Shown: piece by piece, positions 45,496 to 55,118 of the stretch
Layout of the letters: the number at the start of each line of letters is the position of its first letter
How positions within the stretch are numbered: position 1 is the stretch's first letter
Assembly: GCA_023701125.1 (NCBI GenBank)
Contig: JAMPXO010000005.1
Location: forward strand, 1-64,000
From: Vicinamibacteria bacterium
GTDB taxonomy: Bacteria > Acidobacteriota > Vicinamibacteria > Fen-336
DNA length: 64,000 nucleotides
Direction: 5' to 3'
Notes under the pieces: model-generated
Seen by the model: only the letters and a program-made list of their open reading frames with translations
Database searches by the model: none
Told to the model about the DNA's origin: nothing
Translations under genes and position numbers: made by a program

Positions 45496-47613
45496 TTAGA
45501 GAGGCTTGCGCGTGAAGTGGTAGAGCGAAAAGGCGAGCGCGCCGAAGCCCAGCATGCCGACGAAGTCGTTGCCGTCGAGGCCCAGCGCAGGGCCGAACTT
45601 GATCGCGTCCGGCGGCAGGAAGCCCTGCCCCTCGGCCAGCTTGATGCCGATCGCCAGCAGGCCGACGATGCCGCCGGCGGCGATCAGGCCCGAGGCGTAC
45701 AGCGCACCGGGGCTGGCCTCGCCTTCCTCGGTCTGCTTCATCCCGCGCTCCGCCAGCGACTTGACCAGGCCGCCGCAGAAGATGGCAGCGGTGGTGCCGA
45801 TCGACAGGTAGGAGCCGACCGCGAACGACAGCGAGCGGATGCCGAGCAGCTCGATCGCGATCACCAGGAACACGCCGAGCAGCACCAGGCCCCACGGCAG
45901 CTTCTGGTTGAGGATGCCGTTGATGACGACCGACATCAGCCGCGCCTGCGGCGCCGGCGCGTCCTGGCTGCCGATGCCCTGGGTCCACTGGTAGGCGACT
46001 TCGCCGGTCGTCTTGTCGGCCAGGTACTTGCCCTCGGGGATGGTCTTGGAGCCGATCACGTTGACGAGCGTCCAGGTCTTGCCCTCGTGCTCCTTCTCGC
46101 CCTCGACCACGGCGCCCTCGGACAACGCGTTGGCGTTGAGCGCGAGGCTGACCTTGTCGAACTTCTGCAGGCCGGTGTTCATCGCGATCAGCGTCAGGCC
46201 GATGATCACCGCCGAGGCCGACACGCCCGCGAACAGGCCCATCTGCTGGTAGGCCGGGGTGGCGCCGACCAGGAAGCCGGTCTTCAGGTCCTGCGAGGTG
46301 GCGCCCGCGTTGGCCGCCGCGATGCAGACGACGCCGCCGATCGACAGCGCCAGCACGCCGTAGGCGGGCGCGGTCCAGCCGGCGGCCAGGAACAGCGCAC
46401 AGGTCGCCATCAGGGTCGCGATCGTCATCCCCGAGACCGGGTTGGCCGAGGTGCCGATCAGGCCGCAGATGCGGGCGGACACGGTCACGAACAGGAAGCC
46501 GAAGACCACCACCAGCACCGCGGCCGCGGCGTTGTGCAGCCACGAGGTCGGCGCGCCGGGCACCGGCAGGAAGGTGAGCACCGACCACATCATCAGCACG
46601 ATCGCCGCCGAGCCGCCGAGCACGACGATCGACGGCAGGTCGCGGTCGATGCGAGCGCCGACCGTGGCGCCGCCGCCGGCGTCCTTCTTCGCGAAGCCGG
46701 CCGTCAGCGCCGAGACGATCGTGGGGATCGTCTTGACCAGCGTGATCAGGCCCGCCGCCGCGACGGAGCCGGCGCCGATGTAGCGGATGTAGTAGTTCCA
46801 GAGCTGGTCGGAGGTCATCTGCGCGATCGGGATCGGGCTCGGGTAGATGGGGTCCGGCACCAGCGAGCCGAAGAACTTGATCGCCGGCATCATCACCATC
46901 CACGAGAACACGCCGCCGGCGAAGATCACGCCCGCGACCTTGGGGCCGATGATGAAGCCGACGCCGAGGTACTCGGAGGTGATCGCGGCGCGCAGCGAGG
47001 CGCCGGGCAGGAAGCCCGGGTTGTAGGTCGGCACCTCCTTCAGCACGCCGAAAGCGTTGCCGTTCTGCAGCAGCGTGTAGACGCCGCCGAGGCCGAGGCC
47101 GTAGAAGACCCGGCTGGCGAACGAGCCGCCCTTCTCGCCGGCGATCAGCACGTCGGCGCAGGCGGTGCCCTCGGGGTAGAGCAGGTTGCCGTGCTCCTGG
47201 ACGATCAACTGGCGGCGCAGCGGGATCATGAACAGCACGCCCAGCCAGCCGCCGATCAGCGCCAGCAGGAAGATCCGCGAGTACTCGAGCGAGAAGCCGA
47301 GGAAGATCAGGGCGGGCAACGTGAAGATCACGCCGGCGGCCACCGACTCGCCGGCCGAACCCGTGGTCTGGACGATGTTGTTCTCGAGGATGGTCGCCTT
47401 GCCCAGTGCGCGCAGCAGGCTGATCGAGAGCACCGCGATCGGGATCGAGGCCGACACGGTGAGGCCGGCGCGCAGGCCGACGTAGACGGTGACGGCGCCG
47501 AAGATGACGCCGAACACCATGCCGACGAGCACCGCCCGGACCGTGAACTCCGGCACCGGCGACGCGTCGGGGATGTAGGGCTTGAACTCGCTGGCCGCTC
47601 GCTCCTGGGACAT
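45496..47613 (-). CDS. OPT-family oligopeptide transporter
   Basis: 705 residues, about 16 membrane helices. [38 protein letters not shown] in part, [17 protein letters not shown] and [13 protein letters not shown]-type segments identify the bacterial OPT group (TIGR00733-like), secondary transporters of peptides or metal chelates. The ATG has GGAGGAG upstream. It is a single-gene unit with its own terminator. Confidence 0.94.
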   Translation of the reverse strand: MSQERAASEFKPYIPDASPVPEFTVRAVLVGMVFGVIFGAVTVYVGLRAGLTVSASIPIAVLSISLLRALGKATILENNIVQTTGSAGESVAAGVIFTLPALIFLGFSLEYSRIFLLALIGGWLGVLFMIPLRRQLIVQEHGNLLYPEGTACADVLIAGEKGGSFASRVFYGLGLGGVYTLLQNGNAFGVLKEVPTYNPGFLPGASLRAAITSEYLGVGFIIGPKVAGVIFAGGVFSWMVMMPAIKFFGSLVPDPIYPSPIPIAQMTSDQLWNYYIRYIGAGSVAAAGLITLVKTIPTIVSALTAGFAKKDAGGGATVGARIDRDLPSIVVLGGSAAIVLMMWSVLTFLPVPGAPTSWLHNAAAAVLVVVFGFLFVTVSARICGLIGTSANPVSGMTIATLMATCALFLAAGWTAPAYGVLALSIGGVVCIAAANAGATSQDLKTGFLVGATPAYQQMGLFAGVSASAVIIGLTLIAMNTGLQKFDKVSLALNANALSEGAVVEGEKEHEGKTWTLVNVIGSKTIPEGKYLADKTTGEVAYQWTQGIGSQDAPAPQARLMSVVINGILNQKLPWGLVLLGVFLVIAIELLGIRSLSFAVGSYLSIGTTAAIFCGGLVKSLAERGMKQTEEGEASPGALYASGLIAAGGIVGLLAIGIKLAEGQGFLPPDAIKFGPALGLDGNDFVGMLGFGALAFSLYHFTRKPL

Positions 47614-47765
47614 CGGTTTCTGGCTCCTCCGGCGGGATCTCTACGGGCTGCGCGCGGCGCGGGCGGGGCCGCCGCAAAAGGACCGAATCGGCGGATCGTA
47701 GCCGTGCCACCCGGGGGGCGCAACGCGGCGCCCGGTCTACCCCCGGCGCCGGAACGCGATTTGCC

Positions 47766-47771
47766 TATACT
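47766..47771 (+). promoter_or_regulatory. Candidate -10 (TATACT)
   Basis: TTTGCCTATACT lies 9 nt before the ATG at 47781; it resembles the motifs before purB (12691) and the methyltransferase gene (50999). No room for a standard ribosome site, though CAGG is adjacent to the ATG. Confidence 0.4.
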
Positions 47772-47780
47772 GGCTTCAGG

Positions 47781-48971
47781 ATGTCCACGCCCGTCCACCG
47801 GCTCGCCCTGTCGTTGTGCGCCGCCCTGACGCTGTCCGTGGCCGCGCCGGCCGTCGCCCAGATGGACGACTACGAGGCCCGCTTCGGCCCGCCCGTCGAC
47901 GTGGCGCTCGACGACCTGGTCGGCAGCGGCGCCTCGTACCAGGACCGGGCGGTGCGGACCAAGGGCCGGCTGGAGATGGTCGACCTCGGCAGCTACGCCT
48001 TCCGCACCCTGATGTACGGGCAACTGATCCGGCTGATACCCGTGCAGGAGGTGTCCTTCGAGTGGGAGCAGGCCGCGCGCTCCTGGATCGGCCGCGACGT
48101 CGAGATCGTCGGCGTGTTCCAGGCCAACCAGGCGTCGGCCGCCAACTCCGGCTCGCAGTCGATGTTCTTCATCCAGTTCTGGCGCTTCACCGGCCCGGCC
48201 GAGGAGATCAAGGGCGAGATCAAGGCCACGGACCTGACGCTCGAGCAACTGGTCGACGGCAACGGCCGCTGGGACGGAAAGATGGTCCGCGTCAGGGGCC
48301 AGTTCCGCGGGCGCAACCTGTACGGTGACCTGCCGTCGCGCTCGATGCGCGACCGCCGCGACTGGCTCGTCAAGGACGACATGTGGTCGGTCTGGGTCGG
48401 CAACCGCAAGCCGAAGGGCGACGGCTTCGACCTCGACGTCGACTCGAAGCGCGACACCGCCAAGTGGGTCGAGGTCTACGGCAAGCCGTTCACCCGCGCC
48501 GGCATCGTGTACATCGAAGCCGTGCGCGTGCTGCTGTCGAAGCCGCCCTCCGCCGACAAGTCGCGGGCCCAGGCGGCGCCCACGCCGCCACCCCCGCCGC
48601 GGCCCGTGCTGCCGCCGGTCGTCGTCTTCACGCTGCCGGTCGAAGGCGAGCCGATCGCGCCCGACGGACGGTTGACGGTCCAGTTCAGCAAGGACATGGA
48701 CGAGCGCACCTTCGCCGGCCGGGTGCAGTTGCGCTACGCCGGCCCGCGGCTGCCGGGCGACCGCGACTTCGTCGGCCTGCGCCTGATCTACGAGGGCGGC
48801 CTGAAGGCGCTGATCGTCGACCCGGGCGATGCGCTGCGGCCCGGGCGCACGCTGGAGCTGCTGCTGCTGCCGGGCATCACCGACCTGACGGGGCGGGAGC
48901 TGGTGTCCCGCCCGGGCGGCACGACCTCGCTGGAAGCCGCAGAGATCGTCCGCTTCCGCGTCGGGAGCTGA
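47781..48971 (+). CDS. Secreted protein with OB-like repeats and a C-terminal Ig-like domain
   Basis: 396 residues. Signal peptide ending AVAQ (residue ~27). Two similar segments (~45-135 and ~150-245; DRAVRTKGRL and GKMVRVRGQF, then EIVGVFQA and VEVYGKPF) look like repeated OB-fold-type beta domains. A Pro-rich linker (~262-275) leads to a Big_5/SbsA-type Ig-like domain (~285-390) with the hallmark LTVQFSKDMDERTF. Probably periplasmic or surface exposed. No enzyme motif is seen. Confidence 0.72.
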   Translation: MSTPVHRLALSLCAALTLSVAAPAVAQMDDYEARFGPPVDVALDDLVGSGASYQDRAVRTKGRLEMVDLGSYAFRTLMYGQLIRLIPVQEVSFEWEQAARSWIGRDVEIVGVFQANQASAANSGSQSMFFIQFWRFTGPAEEIKGEIKATDLTLEQLVDGNGRWDGKMVRVRGQFRGRNLYGDLPSRSMRDRRDWLVKDDMWSVWVGNRKPKGDGFDLDVDSKRDTAKWVEVYGKPFTRAGIVYIEAVRVLLSKPPSADKSRAQAAPTPPPPPRPVLPPVVVFTLPVEGEPIAPDGRLTVQFSKDMDERTFAGRVQLRYAGPRLPGDRDFVGLRLIYEGGLKALIVDPGDALRPGRTLELLLLPGITDLTGRELVSRPGGTTSLEAAEIVRFRVGS

Positions 48972-48976
48972 GGGAG

Positions 48977-49064
48977 GCCGCCCCCGGGGTGCGGGGGCGG
49001 AGCCGCGTCCGTTCGCGGCGTGAGCCCCCGCGGCCCGAGCGCCGGGGTTCCCCCGGCGCGAGCC
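48977..49064 (-). repeat. Two-hairpin palindromic element, type B, after purE
   Basis: On the minus strand the copy begins immediately after the purE stop. Hairpin 1 is a perfect GCGCCGGGG-GAA-CCCCGGCGC; hairpin 2 has the type-B inner stem GCCGCG/CGCGGC within GGGGGC/GCCCCC. It is also 5 bp from the end of the convergent secreted-protein gene. Confidence 0.88.
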
Positions 49065-49066
49065 GC

Positions 49067-49600
49067 CTATGAATCCAGCAGGGTCTTCAGGCGGCCGGGC
49101 AGGTCGGCGGCCTTGTCGGCGATCTCCTCCGCCATCTGCTTGCGGCGGTCGCCCAGCAGCCGCCGCAGGCGGCCGTCCTGCAGGGCGAGGATCGCGACGG
49201 CCAGGTGGCCGGCGTTCTTGGCGCCCATCGCGCCCACGCCCACCGTCGCCACCGGGATGCCGGGCGGCATCTGCACGGTCGAGAGCAGGGCGTCGAAGCC
49301 CAGGAGCGGCGACGACGCCAGCGGCACGCCGATCACCGGCAGCGTCGAGTGCGCCGCCATCGCGCCTGCCAGGTGCGCGGCCCCGCCGGCGCCGGCGACG
49401 ATCACCTTCAGGCCGCGGCGCTCGGCGTTGCGGGCGAACGCCGCCGCCTCCTCCGGGCTGCGGTGGGCGGAGAGCACGCGCATGTCGTACTCCACGCCGT
49501 AGACCTCGAGCACCCGCGCCACGTCGGCCATCACGGGCAGGTCCGAGTCGCTGCCCATCACGATCCCGACCCGCGGCTCCGCCTTCGACTTGTTCGGCAC
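49067..49600 (-). CDS. purE: N5-carboxyaminoimidazole ribonucleotide mutase
   Basis: 177 residues. [13 protein letters not shown] and the active-site SAHRSPE (His) are diagnostic, as is [25 protein letters not shown]. The class I enzyme moves the carboxylate from N5-CAIR to CAIR. purK is not in the window. The GTG start at 49600 has AGGAG 8 nt upstream and lies 11 bp after the purD stop, so purD-purE form one unit. Confidence 0.96.
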   Translation of the reverse strand: MPNKSKAEPRVGIVMGSDSDLPVMADVARVLEVYGVEYDMRVLSAHRSPEEAAAFARNAERRGLKVIVAGAGGAAHLAGAMAAHSTLPVIGVPLASSPLLGFDALLSTVQMPPGIPVATVGVGAMGAKNAGHLAVAILALQDGRLRRLLGDRRKQMAEEIADKAADLPGRLKTLLDS

Positions 49601-49611
49601 GGCCTTCGCTC

Positions 49612-50910
49612 CTACTTGGCTGCGGCGGCGCCCAGCCTCGCGATCGCGCGGCCGCCGATGTCCTTGCGGTACGTCATGCCGTCGAAGGCGACCTTCGCGG
49701 TCGCCTCGTACGCGCGCTGCACGGCCGCGGGCAGGCTGGCACCCAGCGCCGTCACGCCCAGCACCCGGCCGCCGACGGTGACCAGCTTGCCGTCGCGGAG
49801 CGCTGTCGCAGCGTGGAAGACGGCCACGTCCGCCTGGCCCGCGAGGTCCTCGAGGCCGCGGATCTCCTGGCCGGTCTGGACGGCCTCCGGGTAGCCGGCG
49901 GCGGTCACGACCACGCACGCGCAGGCCTCCTTGGCCCACTCCAGCTTGACGTCCTTGAGCTGGCCCGCGGCTACGCCCTGCAGCACCGGCACCACGTCGC
50001 TCTTCAGCCGGGCCAGGATCACCTGCGCCTCGGGGTCGCCGAAGCGGGCGTTGAACTCCAGCACCTTCGGCCCCTTGTCCGTGATCATCAGCCCGGCGTA
50101 GAGCACGCCCTGGAAGCGGCGGCCCTCCTTCTCGAGCCCGGCGATCGTCGGCAGGATCACCTCGGCCATCACCTGCTTGTGGGCGTCGAGCGTGAGGTGG
50201 GTCGCCGGCGAGACGGCACCCATGCCGCCGGTGTTGGGCCCGGTGTCGCCGTCGCCGACGCGCTTGTGGTCCTGCACCGAGACCATCGGTAGCACGGTCT
50301 TGCCGTCCGAGAAGACGAGGAACGAGACCTCCTCGCCGGGCAGGAACTCCTCGATCACGATCTTCGCGGTGGCCGAGCCGAAGCGCTTGTCGGTCATCAG
50401 CGCGCGGGCGGTGGCCTCCGCCTCCGCCTGGTCCTTCGCCACCACGGCGCCCTTGCCGCCGGCCAGGCCGTCGGCCTTGAGCACGACCGGGAAGCCGAAC
50501 GGTGCCCGCGCGCAGCAGGCGAGCGCCTCGTCGAGCGAGTTGCAGACCTCGTAGCGGGGCGACGGCACCTTGTGGCGCGACATGAACTCGCGGGAGAAGG
50601 CCTTGGAGCCTTCGATCTCGGCGGCGCCGCGGGTCGGCGAGAAGATCGGCAGGCCGCGTCGCGAGAACTCGTCGGCGATGCCCAGCACCATCGGCAGCTC
50701 GGGCCCGACCACGGTCAGACCGACGCGGGCGTCCTGGGCGAAGTCGGCCAACTCGACGATGTCGGAGGTCTCGATCGGCAGGCAGGTGGCCAGTTGCGCG
50801 ATGCCCGCGTTGCCGGGCGCGCAGTAGACCTCCTTGACCAGCGGGCTCTGACGGATCTTCCAGACGAGCGCGTGCTCGCGTCCCCCGTTGCCGACGACGA
50901 GAACCTTCAA
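49612..50910 (-). CDS. purD: Phosphoribosylamine-glycine ligase (GAR synthetase)
   Basis: 432 residues, ATP-grasp enzyme joining phosphoribosylamine and glycine. VLVVGNGGREHALVWK at the start, LKADGLAGGKGAVV (ATP-binding) and LEFNARFGDPE (metal ligand region) are intact. The start is TTG 50910 (LKVLVVG), with AAGGGG 7 nt upstream; a longer frame upstream overlaps the divergent methyltransferase region and is not needed. First gene of the purD-purE unit. Confidence 0.96.
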   Translation of the reverse strand: MKVLVVGNGGREHALVWKIRQSPLVKEVYCAPGNAGIAQLATCLPIETSDIVELADFAQDARVGLTVVGPELPMVLGIADEFSRRGLPIFSPTRGAAEIEGSKAFSREFMSRHKVPSPRYEVCNSLDEALACCARAPFGFPVVLKADGLAGGKGAVVAKDQAEAEATARALMTDKRFGSATAKIVIEEFLPGEEVSFLVFSDGKTVLPMVSVQDHKRVGDGDTGPNTGGMGAVSPATHLTLDAHKQVMAEVILPTIAGLEKEGRRFQGVLYAGLMITDKGPKVLEFNARFGDPEAQVILARLKSDVVPVLQGVAAGQLKDVKLEWAKEACACVVVTAAGYPEAVQTGQEIRGLEDLAGQADVAVFHAATALRDGKLVTVGGRVLGVTALGASLPAAVQRAYEATAKVAFDGMTYRKDIGGRAIARLGAAAAK

Positions 50911-51003
50911 ACGGACACCCCTTGCCACGCACGACCGCAGAAACGCTGCGCGAAACCTCTCACGCCGGGGCGTCAGTGTCAACGGTCTGAACGCGCCTTT
51001 TGC

Positions 51004-51009
51004 TATTCT
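51004..51009 (+). promoter_or_regulatory. Candidate extended -10 (TGC-TATTCT) of the methyltransferase gene
   Basis: TTTTGCTATTCT has the TGn extension and ends 10 nt before the ATG at 51020. No ribosome binding site. Closely similar to the purB motif at 12691-12701. Confidence 0.4.
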
Positions 51010-51019
51010 CGGCGCCAGC

Positions 51020-52153
51020 ATGCGCCGCATCCAGCCCGTCCAGCGCAGCGTCGACCTCGCCGCGCGGCGGGCGGTGATCGACTTGCGCACGCGGGTCCGG
51101 GACGCCGCGCGCCACGTCTTCACCCTCGACCTCTACTCCCACCTCGACGAGCGCCACCCCGAGACCCACGCCGGCTGGTGGGCGCTGCGGCTGCCGGAGG
51201 GCGACGCCCAGGTCCGGGTCGGGCTCGACCTGACCACGATCGGCCCGCATTCCGTGTGGCTGGAGCGGGACGGCCAGCGCGAGGGCGCGATCGACTCGTG
51301 GACCAACCCGGACTACCGCTTCGCCCCGCTGATCGGCATCCAGTGCGTGCTGCGCTCGCCCGAGGGTCGGGTGCTCGAGAACCGCTTCGTGACCGGCAAG
51401 GTCAACGATCCGACGGTGATGGCCGGCTACTACAAGAAGCTCCACGCCGAGGGCGGCTACACGCCGGTCGAGCCGTTCCTGTTCGAGTTGCACGCCGAGA
51501 TGCTGCGGCGGCTCGAGCCGCTGTTCCTGCGCCACGTGCCGAAAGGCGGGGTGGTGCTCGACGCCGGCTGCGGGCGCAGCTTGTTCACCGAGATCCGCCC
51601 CGACTGGCCGTTCCGGGTCGTGGCCTCGGACGTCGACCTCGACCTGCTGAAGAGCCGTCGCGACGCCTTCCCGCAGGTCGAGTGGGCGGTCGGCTCGGCC
51701 CACCCGCTGCCGTTCAAGGACGCGGCCTTCGACGCACTGTTCGCGGGCGAGTTGATCGAGCACCTGGGTGACCCCGCGCCGGCCGTGGCCGACTTCCACC
51801 GCGTGCTGAAGCCGGGCGGGACCTTGATCCTGACGACGCCCAACCGGCTGCGGCTCGCCAACCTGGTCGACCGCTCCGACCGGCCGTACAGTCCCGATCA
51901 CCTGTCGGAGATGTCGTACGACGAGGTCGCGGTGCTGCTGCGCGCGGGTGGCTTCGAGATCGTGCGCACGACCGGCTTGCACCTGGAGCTGTTCCTCAAC
52001 TGGTTCTCGCCGCTGCCCAAGCTCGACTGGCTGCAGCGCTACTGGAACCGGCCGTGGGCGGTGCCGCTGATGCGGCTGATGCTGAAGGCCGGCGGGCTGT
52101 TGCCGCGCTACGCGGTGGACCTCGTCTTCGTCTGTCGGCGGCTCGCGCCGTGA
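51020..52153 (+). CDS. Class I SAM-dependent methyltransferase
   Basis: 377 residues. An N-terminal domain (1-~150) of unknown type precedes a Rossmann methyltransferase: motif I VVLDAGCGRS (178-187), the acidic loop ASDVDL, LIEHLGDP (motif II region) and LKPGGTLILTTPN (motif III). The C-terminal part has a hydrophobic patch (LELFLNWFSPLP) typical of methyltransferases in glycan or lipid loci. Its last codons and stop are part of a palindromic element (52141-52225). The next gene is a GT-like membrane protein. Confidence 0.85.
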   Translation: MRRIQPVQRSVDLAARRAVIDLRTRVRDAARHVFTLDLYSHLDERHPETHAGWWALRLPEGDAQVRVGLDLTTIGPHSVWLERDGQREGAIDSWTNPDYRFAPLIGIQCVLRSPEGRVLENRFVTGKVNDPTVMAGYYKKLHAEGGYTPVEPFLFELHAEMLRRLEPLFLRHVPKGGVVLDAGCGRSLFTEIRPDWPFRVVASDVDLDLLKSRRDAFPQVEWAVGSAHPLPFKDAAFDALFAGELIEHLGDPAPAVADFHRVLKPGGTLILTTPNRLRLANLVDRSDRPYSPDHLSEMSYDEVAVLLRAGGFEIVRTTGLHLELFLNWFSPLPKLDWLQRYWNRPWAVPLMRLMLKAGGLLPRYAVDLVFVCRRLAP

Positions 52154-52225
52154 GTGAATCACGGCGCTCGGGCCACTGGGCTCCGTCGCACAGCTCCTCC
52201 GCCCAGACCCGGGCACGCCGGCTCG
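52141..52225 (+). repeat. Diverged palindromic element overlapping the methyltransferase stop
   Basis: Hairpin 1 is a perfect GCGCCGTGA-GTGAA-TCACGGCGC (52145-52167), whose left arm contains the TGA stop of the methyltransferase gene. Hairpin 2 is shortened but retains a paired clamp CTGGGC/GCCCAG in place of GGGGGC/GCCCCC. The loop GTGAA is identical to that of type A. Both stems differ from other copies by paired changes. Confidence 0.75.
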
Positions 52226-52229
52226 GGCC

Positions 52230-53936
52230 GTGAACGTGCGCGGCCTGGGCGCCTTGGCCGCGCTGACGTGCTGGGCTGCCGCGCTGCGCTGGTTCCCCGA
52301 AGGACTGCCCTACCGGCCCGCCTGGCTCGAGGCCATGCCCGCGCTCCCGCTGGTCCTGGCCGCGATCGCGCTCGCCGGGTTGTGGGCGTGGCGCAGCGGC
52401 GTCTTCGTGCCCGAGCATCCGCTCTCGCGCGAGGAGCGTCACGCGCTCTGGCTGTGCATCGGCCTCGCACTGCTCTTGCGGTTGCCGATGGCGATCCAGG
52501 CCGGCGCGGGCTTCCTGACCCCCGACGGCGCGCTGTCGGGCACGGTCGCCCTGCATGCCCGCGACGGCGTGCGCCACCACGTGTTCGTGCCCCACGTCCC
52601 CTACAGCGGCTCGCTCAAGTCGCACCTCGCGGCGGCGCTGATGTCGTTCGTCGACCCGGTGCGGGCGTTCGCGCTGGCCTCGATCGCGTTCGTGCCGCTG
52701 TTCGTCGCCGGCGTCTTCCTGCTCGCCCGCGCGGCGGCGCCTGGCCGCGAACGCATTTCGGCGCTGGGAGCCGGGTTGTGGGCCGCGTTCACGCCCGCCT
52801 TCGTCACCCGCTACACGCTCTCCAACGACGGCAACTACGTCGAGGTGCTGGGTCTCGGCGCGCTGGCGCTGTGGCTGTGCGCGCAGTCGCTGGGCGAGCG
52901 CGCGTCGGTGCCGCGCTGGGGCGCCATCGGGGCGCTGCTGGGCCTCGCCTTCTGGTGCCACATCCTGGGCGTGATCCCGCTCGCGGCCTGCGGGCTCGCG
53001 CTGTTGCCGTGGTCGCCGCCGCGCCGCGCGCTCGCCGCCGTGCCCAGCCTGGCGGCGGGGTGGCTGACCGGCTACGCGCCAGGCGTCCTGTGGAATCTCG
53101 CCAACGCCGGGCAATCGTTCGGCTACCTGCTGCCCGGCGGCGAGAAGGTCGCGGGCGCCGAGGCGGCCCCGGGGTGGGGCGAGCGGTTGTGGACCCTGGT
53201 CAGCGACCAGTGGCCCGTGCTGCTCGGCTACGACCCCGGCTGGAGCCCGGTCGCGGACGTGGTCCTGCGCGTGGGCGCCTTCGCCGCGGTCGCGCTCGCG
53301 CTGGTCGCGCTCGCGCGACTGGCAACGGCCGCGCCGGACGCGGGCCGTGCGGCGCGGCGGGTGGTGCTGCTCTTCGCCCTGGTCAACACCGTCGTCGCGC
53401 TGGTCGCGCTGCCGCAGATCGCGGGCAACCCGCGCTACATCCTGTTCCTGGCGGCACCGGTCGCGGTCGCGATGGGGGTGATGGGGACGGGGCCGCGGGG
53501 CCGCGTCGCGCTGGCGGCGGTGCTGGCACTCGGCGCCGTCGGCTCGATCGTCCAGCTCCCCGGGGCGGCGGAGGCCGACGGCAGGTGGCGGGCATTCGCG
53601 GCCGATCTGCGCGCCGCCGGGGTGCGCCACTGCCACACGGACTTCTTCATCGCGGCCAAGCTCAATTTCGTCTCCGGCGGCGACGTCACCTGCTCGGCGA
53701 AGCTGGGGCCGACCACGACCGAGTACTTCTTCGAGCACCGCCGCGCGGCCGACGCCGCCCCGGACGCGGCACTGATCGCGGTCAACGCGACCCACGCCGA
53801 CAAGCTGGAGCGCCGCCTGCAGCGGCTGGGCGTCGGCTACCGCCGGCTGGACTCGATGAAGCCGGTGCTCCACGCCTTCTCGCGCCCCGTCGACCCGGCC
53901 GAGCTGTTCCCCGGCGGCGAGTTCCCGCTGCGCTGA
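52230..53936 (+). CDS. Polytopic glycosyltransferase-like membrane protein
   Basis: 568 residues, about twelve hydrophobic segments in the first 440 residues, then a soluble C-terminal domain (~445-568) with FAADLRAAGVRHCHTDFFIAAKLNF. FLTPDGALSG and TLSNDGNYVEVLGLG are loop motifs resembling GT-C enzymes (DG in loop 1 in place of DE). Substrate unknown. It starts at GTG 52230, just after a palindromic element. Confidence 0.65.
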   Translation: MNVRGLGALAALTCWAAALRWFPEGLPYRPAWLEAMPALPLVLAAIALAGLWAWRSGVFVPEHPLSREERHALWLCIGLALLLRLPMAIQAGAGFLTPDGALSGTVALHARDGVRHHVFVPHVPYSGSLKSHLAAALMSFVDPVRAFALASIAFVPLFVAGVFLLARAAAPGRERISALGAGLWAAFTPAFVTRYTLSNDGNYVEVLGLGALALWLCAQSLGERASVPRWGAIGALLGLAFWCHILGVIPLAACGLALLPWSPPRRALAAVPSLAAGWLTGYAPGVLWNLANAGQSFGYLLPGGEKVAGAEAAPGWGERLWTLVSDQWPVLLGYDPGWSPVADVVLRVGAFAAVALALVALARLATAAPDAGRAARRVVLLFALVNTVVALVALPQIAGNPRYILFLAAPVAVAMGVMGTGPRGRVALAAVLALGAVGSIVQLPGAAEADGRWRAFAADLRAAGVRHCHTDFFIAAKLNFVSGGDVTCSAKLGPTTTEYFFEHRRAADAAPDAALIAVNATHADKLERRLQRLGVGYRRLDSMKPVLHAFSRPVDPAELFPGGEFPLR

Positions 53937-53940
53937 GCCG

Positions 53941-55107
53941 CTACTGGCCGATGATGCGGACCGTGCCCGCGGCCGGCAGGTCGCGCGAAGACTGCTGGAG
54001 CGAGAGCAGTTGCGCCGCCAGCGCCAGCGACTGCAGGGACCGGCCCGGGTGGCAGTCCCCCTTGCCGCCCGGCACCACGTAACGCTTGCCGTCGTACGTC
54101 GCGGCCACCGGTCCGGCGGGGCACTTGCCGCCCTCGCGCACGACGAACAGCCGCCGCTCGGTCTCCGCCTGGCCGGGGGTGCGCGGGCTGAGCACGACCT
54201 CGCGCCCGGGCCGCGCCATCTCGCCGAGGTAGAAGATCACCGACTGCGGCGAGCGTGCCACCAGCCGGGCGCGGCGCACCGAACCCTCGACCGTCGCCGT
54301 CTCGAACGAGCGCTTGGTGTCGTAGAAGATCGCTCGTGACTCGGGCACCGGCGCGCCGTACGGTCCCGCGCAGGGGTCGAAGCCCTGCATCGCCAGTCGC
54401 AGCCGTTCCGCCGGCCGCACGAGCTGGAAGCGGCCATCCTTGCGTGCGCTCACCCGCAGTCGGCCGCTCGCGGCCTGGATCAGGGTGCCGAGGCGCGCGG
54501 CCTCGGCGGCCTCGACCGGCGGGCCGATCTCCTCGTTCAGGTGGTCGTCGGCCTCCCACGCGCCGCTCGCGGCCGCGGCGTTCACGACCTGGCGGAAGAC
54601 GGGGAAGGTGGGGTCCTGCGGGTCGTTCTGCAGTTCGCGCAGTTCTCCTGCCTGGCAGGCGATTTCGATCCGCTCGATCGTCATCAGCAGCAGGATCTCG
54701 CGCACGAAGCCCTGGTCCCAGAAGTACTCGAGCAGCTCGAATGACAGCGGGGTCATGATCCCGCGCGTGAACTCCTGCGAGTCGAGCACCGCCATGTCGA
54801 AGGTGGGCGAGTCGGACACGGAGTAGGACGGGCCGATCGAAGCCCGCTCCAGCGCGTCGGCGTTGCCGGTGACGCCGACCCGGGCCTCGCTGCGCACGCT
54901 GCCGGTGATCCGGGTCAGGCCCGTGAACACCATCATTCGCCGGTCGCGCGAGCGCAGCACGTTGAGCAGCAGCATCTCGCCGCGCGCCTGCTCTACCGCC
55001 GTGTTGTAGCTGACGGTGCGCCGCGAGATCGCGCGCGGGCCGACGCAGCCGAGCAGTGTCGTCGCCAGTGCCGCGGCCAGCGCGACGGTCGTCCCCCGGT
55101 GCTTCAT
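53941..55107 (-). CDS. Lipoprotein of unknown function, paired with the transporter fusion
   Basis: 388 residues. Signal MKHRGTTVALAAALATTLLGC with lipobox LLGC. The mature part (NTAVEQARGEMLLLNVLRSRDRRMM... and VIFYLGEMAR) resembles uncharacterised conserved lipoproteins; no enzyme motif is seen. GAGGAAGGGG precedes the ATG. It starts 11 bp after the stop of the transporter-HEAT-cNMP gene and is surely cotranscribed with it, suggesting a shared envelope function. Confidence 0.78.
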   Translation of the reverse strand: MKHRGTTVALAAALATTLLGCVGPRAISRRTVSYNTAVEQARGEMLLLNVLRSRDRRMMVFTGLTRITGSVRSEARVGVTGNADALERASIGPSYSVSDSPTFDMAVLDSQEFTRGIMTPLSFELLEYFWDQGFVREILLLMTIERIEIACQAGELRELQNDPQDPTFPVFRQVVNAAAASGAWEADDHLNEEIGPPVEAAEAARLGTLIQAASGRLRVSARKDGRFQLVRPAERLRLAMQGFDPCAGPYGAPVPESRAIFYDTKRSFETATVEGSVRRARLVARSPQSVIFYLGEMARPGREVVLSPRTPGQAETERRLFVVREGGKCPAGPVAATYDGKRYVVPGGKGDCHPGRSLQSLALAAQLLSLQQSSRDLPAAGTVRIIGQ

Positions 55108-55118
55108 GCCCCTTCCTC

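Noticed and set aside
47700-47760. GGCGCC-rich stretch before the secreted-protein gene as an element copy
   Set aside because: Shares only CGGCGCCGGAAC with the element lead; hairpin 2 and its clamp are missing.
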